In this document: one piece after another, positions 1 through 9,948 of the stretch
How the letters are laid out: each line of letters opens with the position of its first letter
Position numbering within the stretch: the stretch's first letter is position 1
From: Clostridiales bacterium
GTDB taxonomy: Bacteria > Bacillota > Clostridia > Oscillospirales > Oscillospiraceae
DNA: 64,000 nucleotides
Assembly (NCBI GenBank): GCA_021202515.1
Contig: JAJQCW010000003.1
Coordinates: 114,078-178,077, forward strand
Reading direction: 5' to 3'
Made by a program: the position numbers and the translations under genes
The notes under the pieces: model-generated
What the model was told of the DNA's origin: nothing
Databases searched by the model: none
Seen by the model: only the letters and a program-made list of their open reading frames with translations

Positions 1-443
1 AACATGCCAATGGCCAGAATGTACAATCCCACCAGCAGGGAGAGACTGCTCCGGGGGACGGGCAGCCGCCGCCGCAGGGGGAAATAGGCGGCGATGGACA
101 ACACGAATAGCAGTAAATCCACCGCCAGCAGCCGTCCGCCCAGCACCACATGATAGCTCCACGCCACGATGAGCATCCCCCCGCAGCACAGCAGAATGGC
201 GGTCAGGCCGCCGCTACGCCGCTCTTTGGAGTAAAACGCGAACTCCACCAGCAGCAGGGGCCAGAAAATGAGCTTGACGTGTTCCCAGATGCTCTCGTTC
301 ACCGGGGAGAGAAACTCCGTCAAAATGCTGGGCCAGAGGCCAAACAGTCCGTGTAACCCTATCCCAAGCGCCAGCGCCGTCCCAAAAGGCGGCAGACAGC
401 GTTTGAGTTCTGCAACGGGGCTCTGTTTCTTGATTTGTTCCAT
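1..443 (-). CDS. Membrane protein, DUF6512-like, cut by the left window edge
   Basis: Minus-strand reading frame open from the window edge, ATG at 443; translates MEQIKKQSPVAELKRCLPPFGTALALGIGLHGLFGLWPSILTEFLSPVNESIWEHVKLIFWPLLLVEFAFYSKERR..., hydrophobic segments. Confidence 0.7.
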   Translation of the reverse strand, partial: MEQIKKQSPVAELKRCLPPFGTALALGIGLHGLFGLWPSILTEFLSPVNESIWEHVKLIFWPLLLVEFAFYSKERRSGGLTAILLCCGGMLIVAWSYHVVLGGRLLAVDLLLFVLSIAAYFPLRRRLPVPRSSLSLLVGLYILAIGM

Positions 444-516
444 AGCACGCCTCCCTCTGTTCGTCTGGGATACACTATGCAATAAAACAGGAAATAGACC
501 GGCCTGACGGCAGAAA

Positions 517-552
517 ACGAGGCCCGGAACCCCGAAAGGCGCCGGACCTCGT
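517..552 (-). terminator. Hairpin terminator-like inverted repeat
   Basis: ACGAGGCCCGG...CCGGACCTCGT with flanking T/A runs. Confidence 0.55.
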
Positions 553-680
553 CTGTTTTAATGATTGGTTATCCCTTTGAATCAGCCGCGTGTCTAGTGG
601 CTAATGGTTAGCAGCTAAAAAGAGAAGTTTTCACTGAAAATTACTCATCTATAGGACAAAACCAGCAACAATCGATAAGA

Positions 681-786
681 ACCCTCCCCTCTTGCCTCCC
701 CTGAAAGGGGAGGAGGGCCGCCGCCGCAGGCGGTGGCGCAGGGAGAAGCGCAGCTTCGGAAGTGCCGCTTGACGGCGGAGGGGTTT
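681..786. repeat. Copy 1 of a modular three-hairpin intergenic repeat
   Basis: CCTCCCCtgaaaGGGGAGG + CCGCCgcaGGCGG + GAAGCgcaGCTTC ... gccgcttgacggcggaggggttt; related copies at 49109-49175 and 59031-59124. Confidence 0.8.
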
Positions 787-852
787 CTGGCTCACGCAGA
801 GTAAAGGGACAATCAGATTGATTATTACTGTACTTCGTGTCAACCAAGGTCC

Positions 853-2373
853 TTACAGCACCAGGAAGGTGCAGGTGGCGGGAGCGAAGGTGATGGGACC
901 GGCGCTCTGTGCCACAGGCTCCATGGCGGGCAGACTGTTGCCCTCGCCCAGCACCAGCGGCTGACCGTTCAGGGCCATCACCGTGGCGCGGAGCTTACCG
1001 TCCTGCCCCTCCAGGGTGTAGCGCTGAGCGTCCTTGGGCAGCTCGGCGGTGGTGGCCTCGGTGGTGGAGGTGTTGATGACCAGATAGACCACGCCGGGCT
1101 TGCCGTCCTTGCGGCTGTGTGCGAAAACGTGCGCGCCCTCCCGCACCGGCTCGCCGGTGTCGTAGACGGTGGTACCCATCAGGCGGTTCCACAGCAACAC
1201 GGCGAAGTAGTTGGGCCGGGGGTCAAAGACCTGACGGGCCAGGAAGCCGTAGTCGGAGGAGGCCAGGGTGTTGTGGAAGATGACGCCGCTGGTCACGGTG
1301 GAGAAGCTGCCCAGCTCGTTCAGGGTGCGGAACACATCCAGGAAGGTGGAGGCCCAGGCGTCGCCGCCGCCGCCGGCGTCGCCGGACTCGGTGACCCACA
1401 TCTCCGCGCCAGGAACGTACTTATCCCGCATGGGGGCGTAGGTACGGGCGAAGTTGGCGGCGGTATCCAGATATTCTTCGCACAGAGCCTCGTTGGGCTG
1501 CCAGTGGGCGGAGGGCATGACGGAGGCCAGCCGGTCAGAGACGCCGTTGTAGTAGTGATAGCTGAACACGTCCAGCGGCACCTTGGTGCCTTCCATCAGG
1601 TCGGCGCAGTTGCAGGTCTCGCTGGCGAGCTGCTCGATGCCGCCGCCGGACTTCCGGCCGAAGGTCAGGTTGTCGCCGCCAGTGGAGCTGGGACCGACCT
1701 TGATGCAGTCGGGATAGTTCTCATCCAGCCACTGGAAGAACAGGTCCTGATCCCGGCGATAGTCGGCGGGGGTGTAACCGGCGGGGAAGCCGGTGTCTTC
1801 CATCATGTTGGGTTCATTGGTGAACTCCGCCGCGTTGATGGGTACACCGTATTCCGCGCTGAGGCCGAAAATCTTCTCCGCCTCGGTGGAGGGCCAAGGC
1901 TCGTGGGCGCTGTGCAGGCCGGGGCAGTTGGCCACAGAGATGATCAGTTTGGCGTCGATGGCCTTGACGAAGTCCAGCACGCCGATCCACTGCTCTTTGG
2001 TCAGCACGTTCAAGTAGCCCTCGGGAACCTGGCCGTTGGTGGTGCCGTCGAAGTCATAATAGGTCTTGGTGGACCAGGTACCGGACACCCGCACCCATGC
2101 GGTACCCAGCTCTTTGGCCAGGGCGCGGAGCTTTTCGTTGTACAGGTCGATGGGGGGATAAACCTGCATCAGGTCCTTGTACATGGCGGCAATGCCGTCC
2201 TCAGTGGGTTCTACATAAAATTCCTCGGTGCCGGCGATCTGGCCGGGGGTGTATGCCTTCCAGAAGGTGCCGCCGGTGACCTCGGCAAACTCCACGTTGT
2301 AGGACATCATCATGGGGTTGCCCTCCCGCAGGGCGGGCAGGCCCTCGGCCTGGATTTTGATAAACTCTGCCAT
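853..2373 (-). CDS. Glycoside hydrolase, GH79 (heparanase/beta-glucuronidase)-like
   Basis: 506 aa ORF; NEPN acid/base-like motif and TESGDAGGGG nucleophile-like motif; no signal peptide. Confidence 0.65.
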   Translation of the reverse strand: MAEFIKIQAEGLPALREGNPMMMSYNVEFAEVTGGTFWKAYTPGQIAGTEEFYVEPTEDGIAAMYKDLMQVYPPIDLYNEKLRALAKELGTAWVRVSGTWSTKTYYDFDGTTNGQVPEGYLNVLTKEQWIGVLDFVKAIDAKLIISVANCPGLHSAHEPWPSTEAEKIFGLSAEYGVPINAAEFTNEPNMMEDTGFPAGYTPADYRRDQDLFFQWLDENYPDCIKVGPSSTGGDNLTFGRKSGGGIEQLASETCNCADLMEGTKVPLDVFSYHYYNGVSDRLASVMPSAHWQPNEALCEEYLDTAANFARTYAPMRDKYVPGAEMWVTESGDAGGGGDAWASTFLDVFRTLNELGSFSTVTSGVIFHNTLASSDYGFLARQVFDPRPNYFAVLLWNRLMGTTVYDTGEPVREGAHVFAHSRKDGKPGVVYLVINTSTTEATTAELPKDAQRYTLEGQDGKLRATVMALNGQPLVLGEGNSLPAMEPVAQSAGPITFAPATCTFLVL

Positions 2374-2436
2374 AAAACGCTCCTTTCATCGCGTCATGCC
2401 TGTTGCGCCGCAAAGGGCGGCGCTCTCTTATGTATT

Positions 2437-2465
2437 ATTATACATGAGACAATTTCTGTTCGCAA
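2437..2465 (-). promoter_or_regulatory. SigA-like promoter for the GH79-like gene
   Basis: Minus strand TTGCGA-17 nt-TATAAT; dyad ATGTAT-tatt-ATACAT overlaps the -10. Confidence 0.6.
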
Positions 2466-2541
2466 GCGAACTTTTACAAAAAATGCGGTAAAATCTTTGC
2501 GCTTTTGTGCAGAATTTCCGAAAGGGCAGGAGAGAGACGCA

Positions 2542-2916
2542 TTATTTTGCCTGTTTCCGCTTGTTTGCCGTCGCCTGAAAACTGGCATCCAGTAAATCGA
2601 AAATGCGCTCGTCTGATACTGTGCCGTCCAGCAGGATGCTGACCCAAGTTTTCTTATTCATGTGATAGCCAGGAAAGAAACCGGGAGATTGCCGCAGCAG
2701 GTCGGCAAACATCGGCTCACACTTCACGTCCAGAATGTCCACGACACCTGTGCCCGGTAAGCCCAGCTTCTCTCGCGGAACATCCATCACAATGCCATAC
2801 CATTTCTGATTGTCCTGGCGGCGCAAAACGGCGTAGGAAGGATATTTCAGCCACAAATATTCCGGTTCCGTGCCGTACTGTTGTTTCACATACTGAAAAA
2901 TGGCCTGTCGATCCAT
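2542..2916 (-). CDS. MmcQ/YjbR family DNA-binding protein
   Basis: 124 aa ORF with YjbR-like layout (LKYPSYAVLRRQDNQKWYGIVMDV...HMNKKTWVSILLDGTVSDERIFDLLDASF). Confidence 0.8.
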   Translation of the reverse strand: MDRQAIFQYVKQQYGTEPEYLWLKYPSYAVLRRQDNQKWYGIVMDVPREKLGLPGTGVVDILDVKCEPMFADLLRQSPGFFPGYHMNKKTWVSILLDGTVSDERIFDLLDASFQATANKRKQAK

Positions 2917-3029
2917 AATGGCCTCCTCTGAATGGTTGAGATACCACAGTATAACACGGCCCAGCGGGGGCAGGCAAGGCAGACCTTGACCGGGCGGTGG
3001 ATTCCCTTAGAAATTTCCGTTTTTTGTGG

Positions 3030-3058
3030 TTGCAATTTCTTCGGGAAACGAGTAAAAT
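3030..3058 (+). promoter_or_regulatory. Candidate mgtE promoter
   Basis: TTGCAA-17 nt-TAAAAT, ~240 nt upstream of mgtE. Confidence 0.5.
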
Positions 3059-3064
3059 ACCATA

Positions 3065-3298
3065 GGGGATGAAACGTCCCCGGTATTTTTGTGCCTTTTC
3101 CAAACGATGAGTATGAAAGGAGATGAGACAGGAATGGACGCAGGCGGTCGAAGTCGCAGAGCTGATGGCAATGACGCTCCGGTGCCCTTATGGGTCCCTG
3201 TTATCCACCGGTCTCACCCTCCCGTGAGACCGTCGGTTCTGCGAGTGTAGTGCGCAGTTCTGCCTCCCGACTTATTAGTAAGAAGGAGGTAGTTCCCA
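3065..3298 (+). promoter_or_regulatory. Long mgtE 5' leader, candidate Mg-responsive leader of unknown class
   Basis: ~230 nt leader with hairpins GGGGAtgaaacgTCCCC (3065-3081) and CGGTCTCACcctcccGTGAGACCG, plus an in-frame small ORF ending at 3250. Confidence 0.4.
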
Positions 3299-4669
3299 AT
3301 GAACATCGAAATCAACATGGAGGAGCTGAAAGAGCTTGTCAAGGACAAGGAGTTTCGCAAACTGAAATTCCTGCTGGAACGGATGAACGAGGCGGACGTG
3401 GCGGAGTTCCTGGAGGAGCTGTCCATGCAGCAGTCCGTTCTGGTGTTCCGAATGCTCCCCAAGTCCACGGCGTCGGACGTGTTCGCGTTCCTGCCTGTGG
3501 AAATTCAAAAGGAGATCATCCTGGCCATCACGGACAAGGAGTTACAGACCATCGTAGAGGACCTCTACATGGACGACGTGGTGGACATGCTGGAAGAACT
3601 CCCCGCTTCCGTGGTTCGCCGGGTGCTGGAAAATGCCACCCCGGAGACCCGCAAAACCATCAACCAGTTTTTGAATTACCCGGAAAACTCCGCCGGGAGC
3701 ATTATGACGGCGGAATACATCTCCCTGAAACGGGGGATGACGGTCAGCCAGTCCTTCGACTATATCCGCGCTCACGGGCAGGATAAGGAGACCATTTACG
3801 TCCTCTACGTCACCGACGCGGAGCGGCACCTGGAGGGCGTGGTCACGGTGAAAGACCTGTTGATGCACGGCTACGAGGTGCCCATCGAGGAGCTGATGGA
3901 CGTCAACGTCATCAGTTGCGTCACCACCGACGACCAGGAAGACGCCGCCAACCTGATGAAAAAGTACGACCTGCTCTCCCTGGCTGTGGTGGACACCGAG
4001 GACCGTCTGGTGGGCCTCATCACCGTGGACGACGCGGTGGACGTTATGCAGCAAGAGGCCACGGAGGACATGGAAAAGATGGCGGCTATGCTGCCCTCGG
4101 ACCGGGCCTACCTGAAAACCAGCGTGTTTGACACCTGGAAGGCCCGTATCCCCTGGCTGATGCTGCTGATGATCTCCGCCACCTTCACCGGGGCCATCAT
4201 CGACAGCTTCGAGGACGCGCTGGCCGTCTGCACAGTGCTGACCGGCTTCATCCCCATGCTGATGGACACCGGCGGTAACTCCGGCTCCCAGGCGTCGGTG
4301 TCGGTCATCCGCGGTCTGTCCCTGAAGGAAATCGAGTTCGACGACCTGTTTCGGGTCATCTGGAAGGAAATTCGCGTGGCGGTGCTGTGCGGCGTCACCC
4401 TGGCCTGTGTCAACTTCGTCAAAATCCTCGTGGTGGACAAAATGCTCATGGGCCGAGAGGGAATCACCCTGATGGTGGATGCGGTGGTCTGCGCCACGCT
4501 GATGCTGACCATCATCTGTGCCAAGTGCATTGGCTGTATCCTGCCCATGCTGGCCGATCGGCTGGGCTTCGACCCGGCGGTGATGGCCTCTCCCTTCATT
4601 ACCACCCTGGTGGACGCGGTCTCGCTGCTTATCTACTTCCAGCTTGCCAGCGCCGCGCTGGGGTTCTAA
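3299..4669 (+). CDS. mgtE: Magnesium transporter MgtE
   Basis: 456 aa; MgtE N domain, CBS pair, and C-terminal TM domain (PMLMDTGGNSGSQASVSVIRGL); SD aaggagg. Confidence 0.95.
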   Translation: MNIEINMEELKELVKDKEFRKLKFLLERMNEADVAEFLEELSMQQSVLVFRMLPKSTASDVFAFLPVEIQKEIILAITDKELQTIVEDLYMDDVVDMLEELPASVVRRVLENATPETRKTINQFLNYPENSAGSIMTAEYISLKRGMTVSQSFDYIRAHGQDKETIYVLYVTDAERHLEGVVTVKDLLMHGYEVPIEELMDVNVISCVTTDDQEDAANLMKKYDLLSLAVVDTEDRLVGLITVDDAVDVMQQEATEDMEKMAAMLPSDRAYLKTSVFDTWKARIPWLMLLMISATFTGAIIDSFEDALAVCTVLTGFIPMLMDTGGNSGSQASVSVIRGLSLKEIEFDDLFRVIWKEIRVAVLCGVTLACVNFVKILVVDKMLMGREGITLMVDAVVCATLMLTIICAKCIGCILPMLADRLGFDPAVMASPFITTLVDAVSLLIYFQLASAALGF

Positions 4670-4698
4670 GGCTCTGTTTCTGAAAATATCATATGCAG

Positions 4699-4740
4699 AA
4701 AGAGGAAATGCGCCGTTTGACGGGCGGGCGTTTCCTCTTT
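4699..4740 (+). terminator. Rho-independent terminator after mgtE
   Basis: AAAGAGGAAA...TTTCCTCTTT. Confidence 0.75.
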
Positions 4741-4912
4741 CTGTCCGTTCACAAAAATTTAACAAAATTCTTCCGCAGGAAAGAGGAATTTTCGCCTTTG
4801 TTTGCGTATTATTAAACTAGAAGGGTAGAATCCCATTTGTCAAGGGGAAAGTTGGCATTTTTGCCGCCTGATTCCCTCTTGCAGCGCCCGTTTTGGAGAG
4901 GAGGGGGAAGCA

Positions 4913-6651
4913 ATGGCAATTCCAGACTCGTTTTTGGACGAGGTAAACGCCCGCACCGACATTGTTGACCTGGTCTCCAGCTATGTCCAGTTGCAAAAGA
5001 AAGGCAGCCGCTACTGGGCCTGCTGCCCCTTCCACAGCGAAAAGACCCCCTCCTTCTGCGTCTCCCCGGACAAGCAGATGTACTACTGCTTCGGCTGTCA
5101 CAAGGGCGGCGGGGCTATCAGCTTCGTCATGGAGGAGGAAGGCGCCGGTTTTGTGGACGCGGTGGCGATTTTGGCCCAGCGTGCGGGGCTGCAAATGCCC
5201 GAAGCTGACGAGGACCGGGGCCGGCAGAAGCAGCGGGAGCGGCTTTACGCCCTGAACCGGGAGGCGGCGCGGTATTTCAACCAGAACCTGAGCAGCCCCC
5301 AGGCGGAAAACGCCCGGCGCTATTTGTCGGACCGGGGGCTTTCCCGGCGGACCATCACCAACTTCGGTATGGGCTACGCCTTCAACCAGTGGGACGCTCT
5401 CATCAAGGCCATGGCCGAGAAGGGGTACAGCAAAAAAGACCTGCTGGACGCCGGACTGGTGGTGGCGAACCAGAAAGGCAACATCTATGACCGCTTCCGG
5501 GGCAGGGTCATCTTCCCCATCATCGACCTGCGGGGCAACGTCATCGGCTTCGGGGGCCGGGTGCTGGACGACACCAAGCCTAAGTACCTGAACTCGCCGG
5601 ACACCCCTGTTTACAACAAGAGCAAGAACCTCTTCGCCATGAACATCGCCAAAAAATCCAAGGCGGGGCGGCTGATCCTGACTGAGGGGTATATGGACAC
5701 CATCTCCCTCCACCAGGGCGGGTTCGACTGCGCGGTGGCCTCCCTGGGTACCTCCCTGACCGAGGACCACGCCCGGCTGATGGCCAAGTACACCAAAGAG
5801 GTAGTGCTGGCCTACGACGGCGACGCGGCAGGCGTGGCGGCAGCCCAGCGGGCCATCGGCATCCTGACCCGGGTGGGGCTGGAGGTCCGGGTGCTGCACG
5901 TCACCGGGGCCAAGGACCCGGACGAGTTTATCAAGAAATATGGCAGGGCCGCCTTCCAAAAGCTGCTGGACGGCTCGGAGGGCCAGGTGGAGTATCGACT
6001 GCTGCAAATCCAGAAGAAGTATGACCTGACCGAGGACAGCCAGAAGGTGGAATACCTCCAGGAGGCCGCCCGGCTCATCGCTCAGCTCTCCAGTCCGGTG
6101 GAGCGGGAAATTTACGGTGGGCGGGCCGCCGCCGCCGCCGGAGTGGACCGGAAGGCCATGGACGACGAGGTGACCCGGCAGCGCAAGCGCTCCAACTGGC
6201 AGCAGCGCCGCCGGGAGGAACGGCGGGCCATGACCCCCACCGCCAACCTCCAGCCGGAGGAGCGCAAGCTCCGTTACCAGAATATGCGTTCCGCCATGGC
6301 GGAGGAGGGCGTCATCGCCCTGGCGCTGGTGGACAGCGACCTGCTGGCCCTGGCGGACGACCTCAGCCCGGAGCAATTCTCCTCGGAACTGCTGGGCCGG
6401 GTCTACGGCATCCTGCGGGAGCGGTGGCAGGAGGGGAAGAGCAGTACGCTGGACAACCTGACTGCGCTGCTGGCCCCGGAAGAGATCAGCCACCTGACCA
6501 AAATCATGCAGCAGCCCCAGACCCACGCCAACAACGAGCGGGCGCTGGCTGATTACATCAAAACCATTCAAACCGAATGTACCAAGCGCCAGGTCGCCGA
6601 CGACAGCGACATTCTGGCAGTTATCCAAAGAAAAACGATGGAGGAACCAAA

Positions 6652-6655
<4 letters not shown>
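4913..6655 (+). CDS. dnaG: DNA primase
   Basis: CHC2 zinc finger ([26 protein letters not shown]), TOPRIM core ([15 protein letters not shown]). Confidence 0.97.
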
Positions 6656-7905
<1,250 letters not shown>

Positions 7906-7918
7906 GCCGAAACATTCC

Positions 7919-7964
7919 CCGCCCCTTCCCGCGACCACCCGCCGGGGAGGGGCGGTTTGTTTTG
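7919..7964 (+). terminator. Terminator after rpoD
   Basis: 12-bp stem CCGCCCCTTCCC/GGGGAGGGGCGG followed by TTTGTTTT. Confidence 0.85.
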
Positions 7965-7974
7965 GGAAACCCTC

Positions 7975-8003
7975 TTGCGGGCAGGGGGAGAATTGGGTAT
8001 AAT
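7975..8003 (+). promoter_or_regulatory. SigA-like promoter of the cobalamin operon
   Basis: TTGCGG-17 nt-TATAAT, 45 nt upstream of the cbiD start. Confidence 0.75.
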
Positions 8004-8047
8004 AGTGTCCTGTGAGTTTTGCGGTTTCGGGGGAAGGAGGCGCTGTT

Positions 8048-9199
8048 GTGCAGAAATTGGAACACTACATACAGGTAGCCGGGCAGCGCCTGCGTTGCGG
8101 CTACACCACCGGCACCTGTGCCGCCGCCGCTGCCCGTGGCGCGGCAGAGCTGCTGTTGACCGGTGAGGTCCCCGACCTCCTGCGGGTGGAGACTCCCTCC
8201 GGCCTCACAGTAGAGGTGGAGGTAGAGGAGGCCCAGATGCTGGAGAACTGTGCCCGCTGCGCCGTCCGCAAGGACGCCGGAGACGACCCGGACATCACTG
8301 ACGGCGTGTTGGTTTGGGCGACGGTGGAGCGTACCGAGGTCCCTGGCGTGACCATCGACGGGGGAGAGGGCGTTGGCCGCGTCACCCGGCCTGGCCTGGA
8401 CCAGCCCCTCGGCGAGGCAGCCATCAACAGCGTTCCCCGGCGGATGATAACGGAACAATTAGAGACTGTCCTCCGAGATGCGGCGGTTGATTGCGGTATC
8501 CGGGCGGTCATTTCCATTCCCCAGGGGCGGGCGCTGGCGGAAAAGACCTTCAACCCCCGACTGGGCATCGAGGGAGGGCTATCGGTGCTGGGTACAACCG
8601 GCATCGTCCGGCCTATGAGTGAGGCGGCGCTGGTGGCCTCCATCCACGCGGAGCTGGATGTGCGCCGGGCGGAGGGGACCCTCGACCTGCTGGTCTCTCC
8701 GGGGAATTACGGGGCGGACTTCGCCCGGGATGTTTTGGGGCTGGATTTGACGCAGAGCGTCCAGTGCTCCAACTACATCGGCGACACGCTGGACTACGCC
8801 GCCGCAAAGGGCTTCCGTTCCCTGCTGCTGGTGGGACATTTGGGCAAGCTGGTGAAGTGCGCCGCCGGGGTGATGAACACCCACTCTCGGGTGGCGGACT
8901 GCCGCATGGAGACGCTGGCGGCCCACGCCGCTATATGCGGCGCGAAGCGGGAGACAGTGCGCACCATTTTGCAAGCTATTACAACGGAAGCTGCAATTTC
9001 GACGCTTCAAGAGACAGGGCTGCTGGATGAGACAATGAACAGTGTGATGGAGGCGCTCTCGCGCCACCTCCGCCGCCGGGCAGGAGAGACCCTGCGGGTG
9101 GAGGCGGTGCTGTTCACCAACCAATACGGCGTTTTGGGCGAAACCGAGGGCGCGGCAGAACTGCTGGCCCTCCACCGGAAGGGGGAACGGGAACCATGA
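8048..9199 (+). CDS. cbiD: Cobalt-precorrin-5B (C1)-methyltransferase
   Basis: LRCGYTTGTCAAAAARGAAELLL...SPGNYGADFARDVLGLD; GTG start inferred from SD ggaagg. Confidence 0.93.
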   Translation: MQKLEHYIQVAGQRLRCGYTTGTCAAAAARGAAELLLTGEVPDLLRVETPSGLTVEVEVEEAQMLENCARCAVRKDAGDDPDITDGVLVWATVERTEVPGVTIDGGEGVGRVTRPGLDQPLGEAAINSVPRRMITEQLETVLRDAAVDCGIRAVISIPQGRALAEKTFNPRLGIEGGLSVLGTTGIVRPMSEAALVASIHAELDVRRAEGTLDLLVSPGNYGADFARDVLGLDLTQSVQCSNYIGDTLDYAAAKGFRSLLLVGHLGKLVKCAAGVMNTHSRVADCRMETLAAHAAICGAKRETVRTILQAITTEAAISTLQETGLLDETMNSVMEALSRHLRRRAGETLRVEAVLFTNQYGVLGETEGAAELLALHRKGEREP

Positions 9200-9948
9200 T
9201 CCATTTCGTAGGCGCGGGGCCAGGCGCACCGGATTTGATCACCCTCCGGGGCGCGAAGCTACTGGCGGAGGCGGATGTGATCCTCTACGCCGGCTCCCTG
9301 GTGAACCCGGCGCTGTTGGAGGGCAGAAAGGCGGGCTGTCAGGTTTACAATACCGCGCACATGACGCTGGAAGAGGTTCTGGCGGTCATGGAACGGGTTG
9401 GGAACAACTGTGAAGCAGTTCGCCTTCACACAGGAGATCCCTCCCTCTACGGGGCCATCCGGGAGCAGATGGACGCGCTGGACCGCCTCAGCATCCCCTA
9501 TGACGTGACCCCCGGCGTCTCTGCCTTTTCCGGGGCGGCGGCAGCGCTCCGTGCGGAATACACCCTGCCAGAGGTCTCTCAAACGGTCATTATCACCCGC
9601 GCTGAGGGCCGCACCCCCGTCCCGGAGGGGGAAAAATTGCGGGATTTGGCCCGCCATCAGGCGACTATGGTGCTGTTCCTCTCCGCCGGGCTGTTGCCAA
9701 AGGTACAGGAAGAGTTGATGGCGGGTGGCTACCCGCCGGACACCCCAGCCGCCATTGTCTACAAGGCCACCTGGCCAGATGAAAAGGTATTTTACTGTAC
9801 AGTGGATTCTCTGGCAGAAACCGCAGAGAAAAACGGCGTCAGCCGGACGGCGCTGGTCACGGTAGGGCGGTTTTTGGAGGGGGATTACGCCCGGTCTAGG
9901 CTCTATGACCCCTCTTTCAGCCACGGCTGGCGGGAGGCGCAGGTGTGA
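9196..9948 (+). CDS. cbiF: Precorrin-4 / cobalt-precorrin-4 C11-methyltransferase
   Basis: SAM methyltransferase fold VGAGPGAPDLITLRGAKLL...TGDPSLYGAIREQMDAL...TPGVSAFSGAAAAL. Confidence 0.93.
   Translation: MIHFVGAGPGAPDLITLRGAKLLAEADVILYAGSLVNPALLEGRKAGCQVYNTAHMTLEEVLAVMERVGNNCEAVRLHTGDPSLYGAIREQMDALDRLSIPYDVTPGVSAFSGAAAALRAEYTLPEVSQTVIITRAEGRTPVPEGEKLRDLARHQATMVLFLSAGLLPKVQEELMAGGYPPDTPAAIVYKATWPDEKVFYCTVDSLAETAEKNGVSRTALVTVGRFLEGDYARSRLYDPSFSHGWREAQV

Noticed and set aside
1117-2595. 492-aa plus-strand ORF, and similar long antisense ORFs (4817-6628, 3542-4765, 6568-7938, 11970-13586, 46588-48198, 56228-58213)
   Set aside because: Opposite strand of confidently identified genes; Gly/His/Val/Gln-rich shadow translations caused by high GC and third-position bias
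3065-3298. Canonical M-box (ykoK) riboswitch upstream of mgtE
   Set aside because: Conserved 5' GGTGAGGCTCC and 3' core sequences were not found by eye; kept only as an unclassified leader
3190-3786. 198-aa plus-strand ORF overlapping the mgtE start
   Set aside because: Out of frame with mgtE, low-complexity Gly/His/Arg composition
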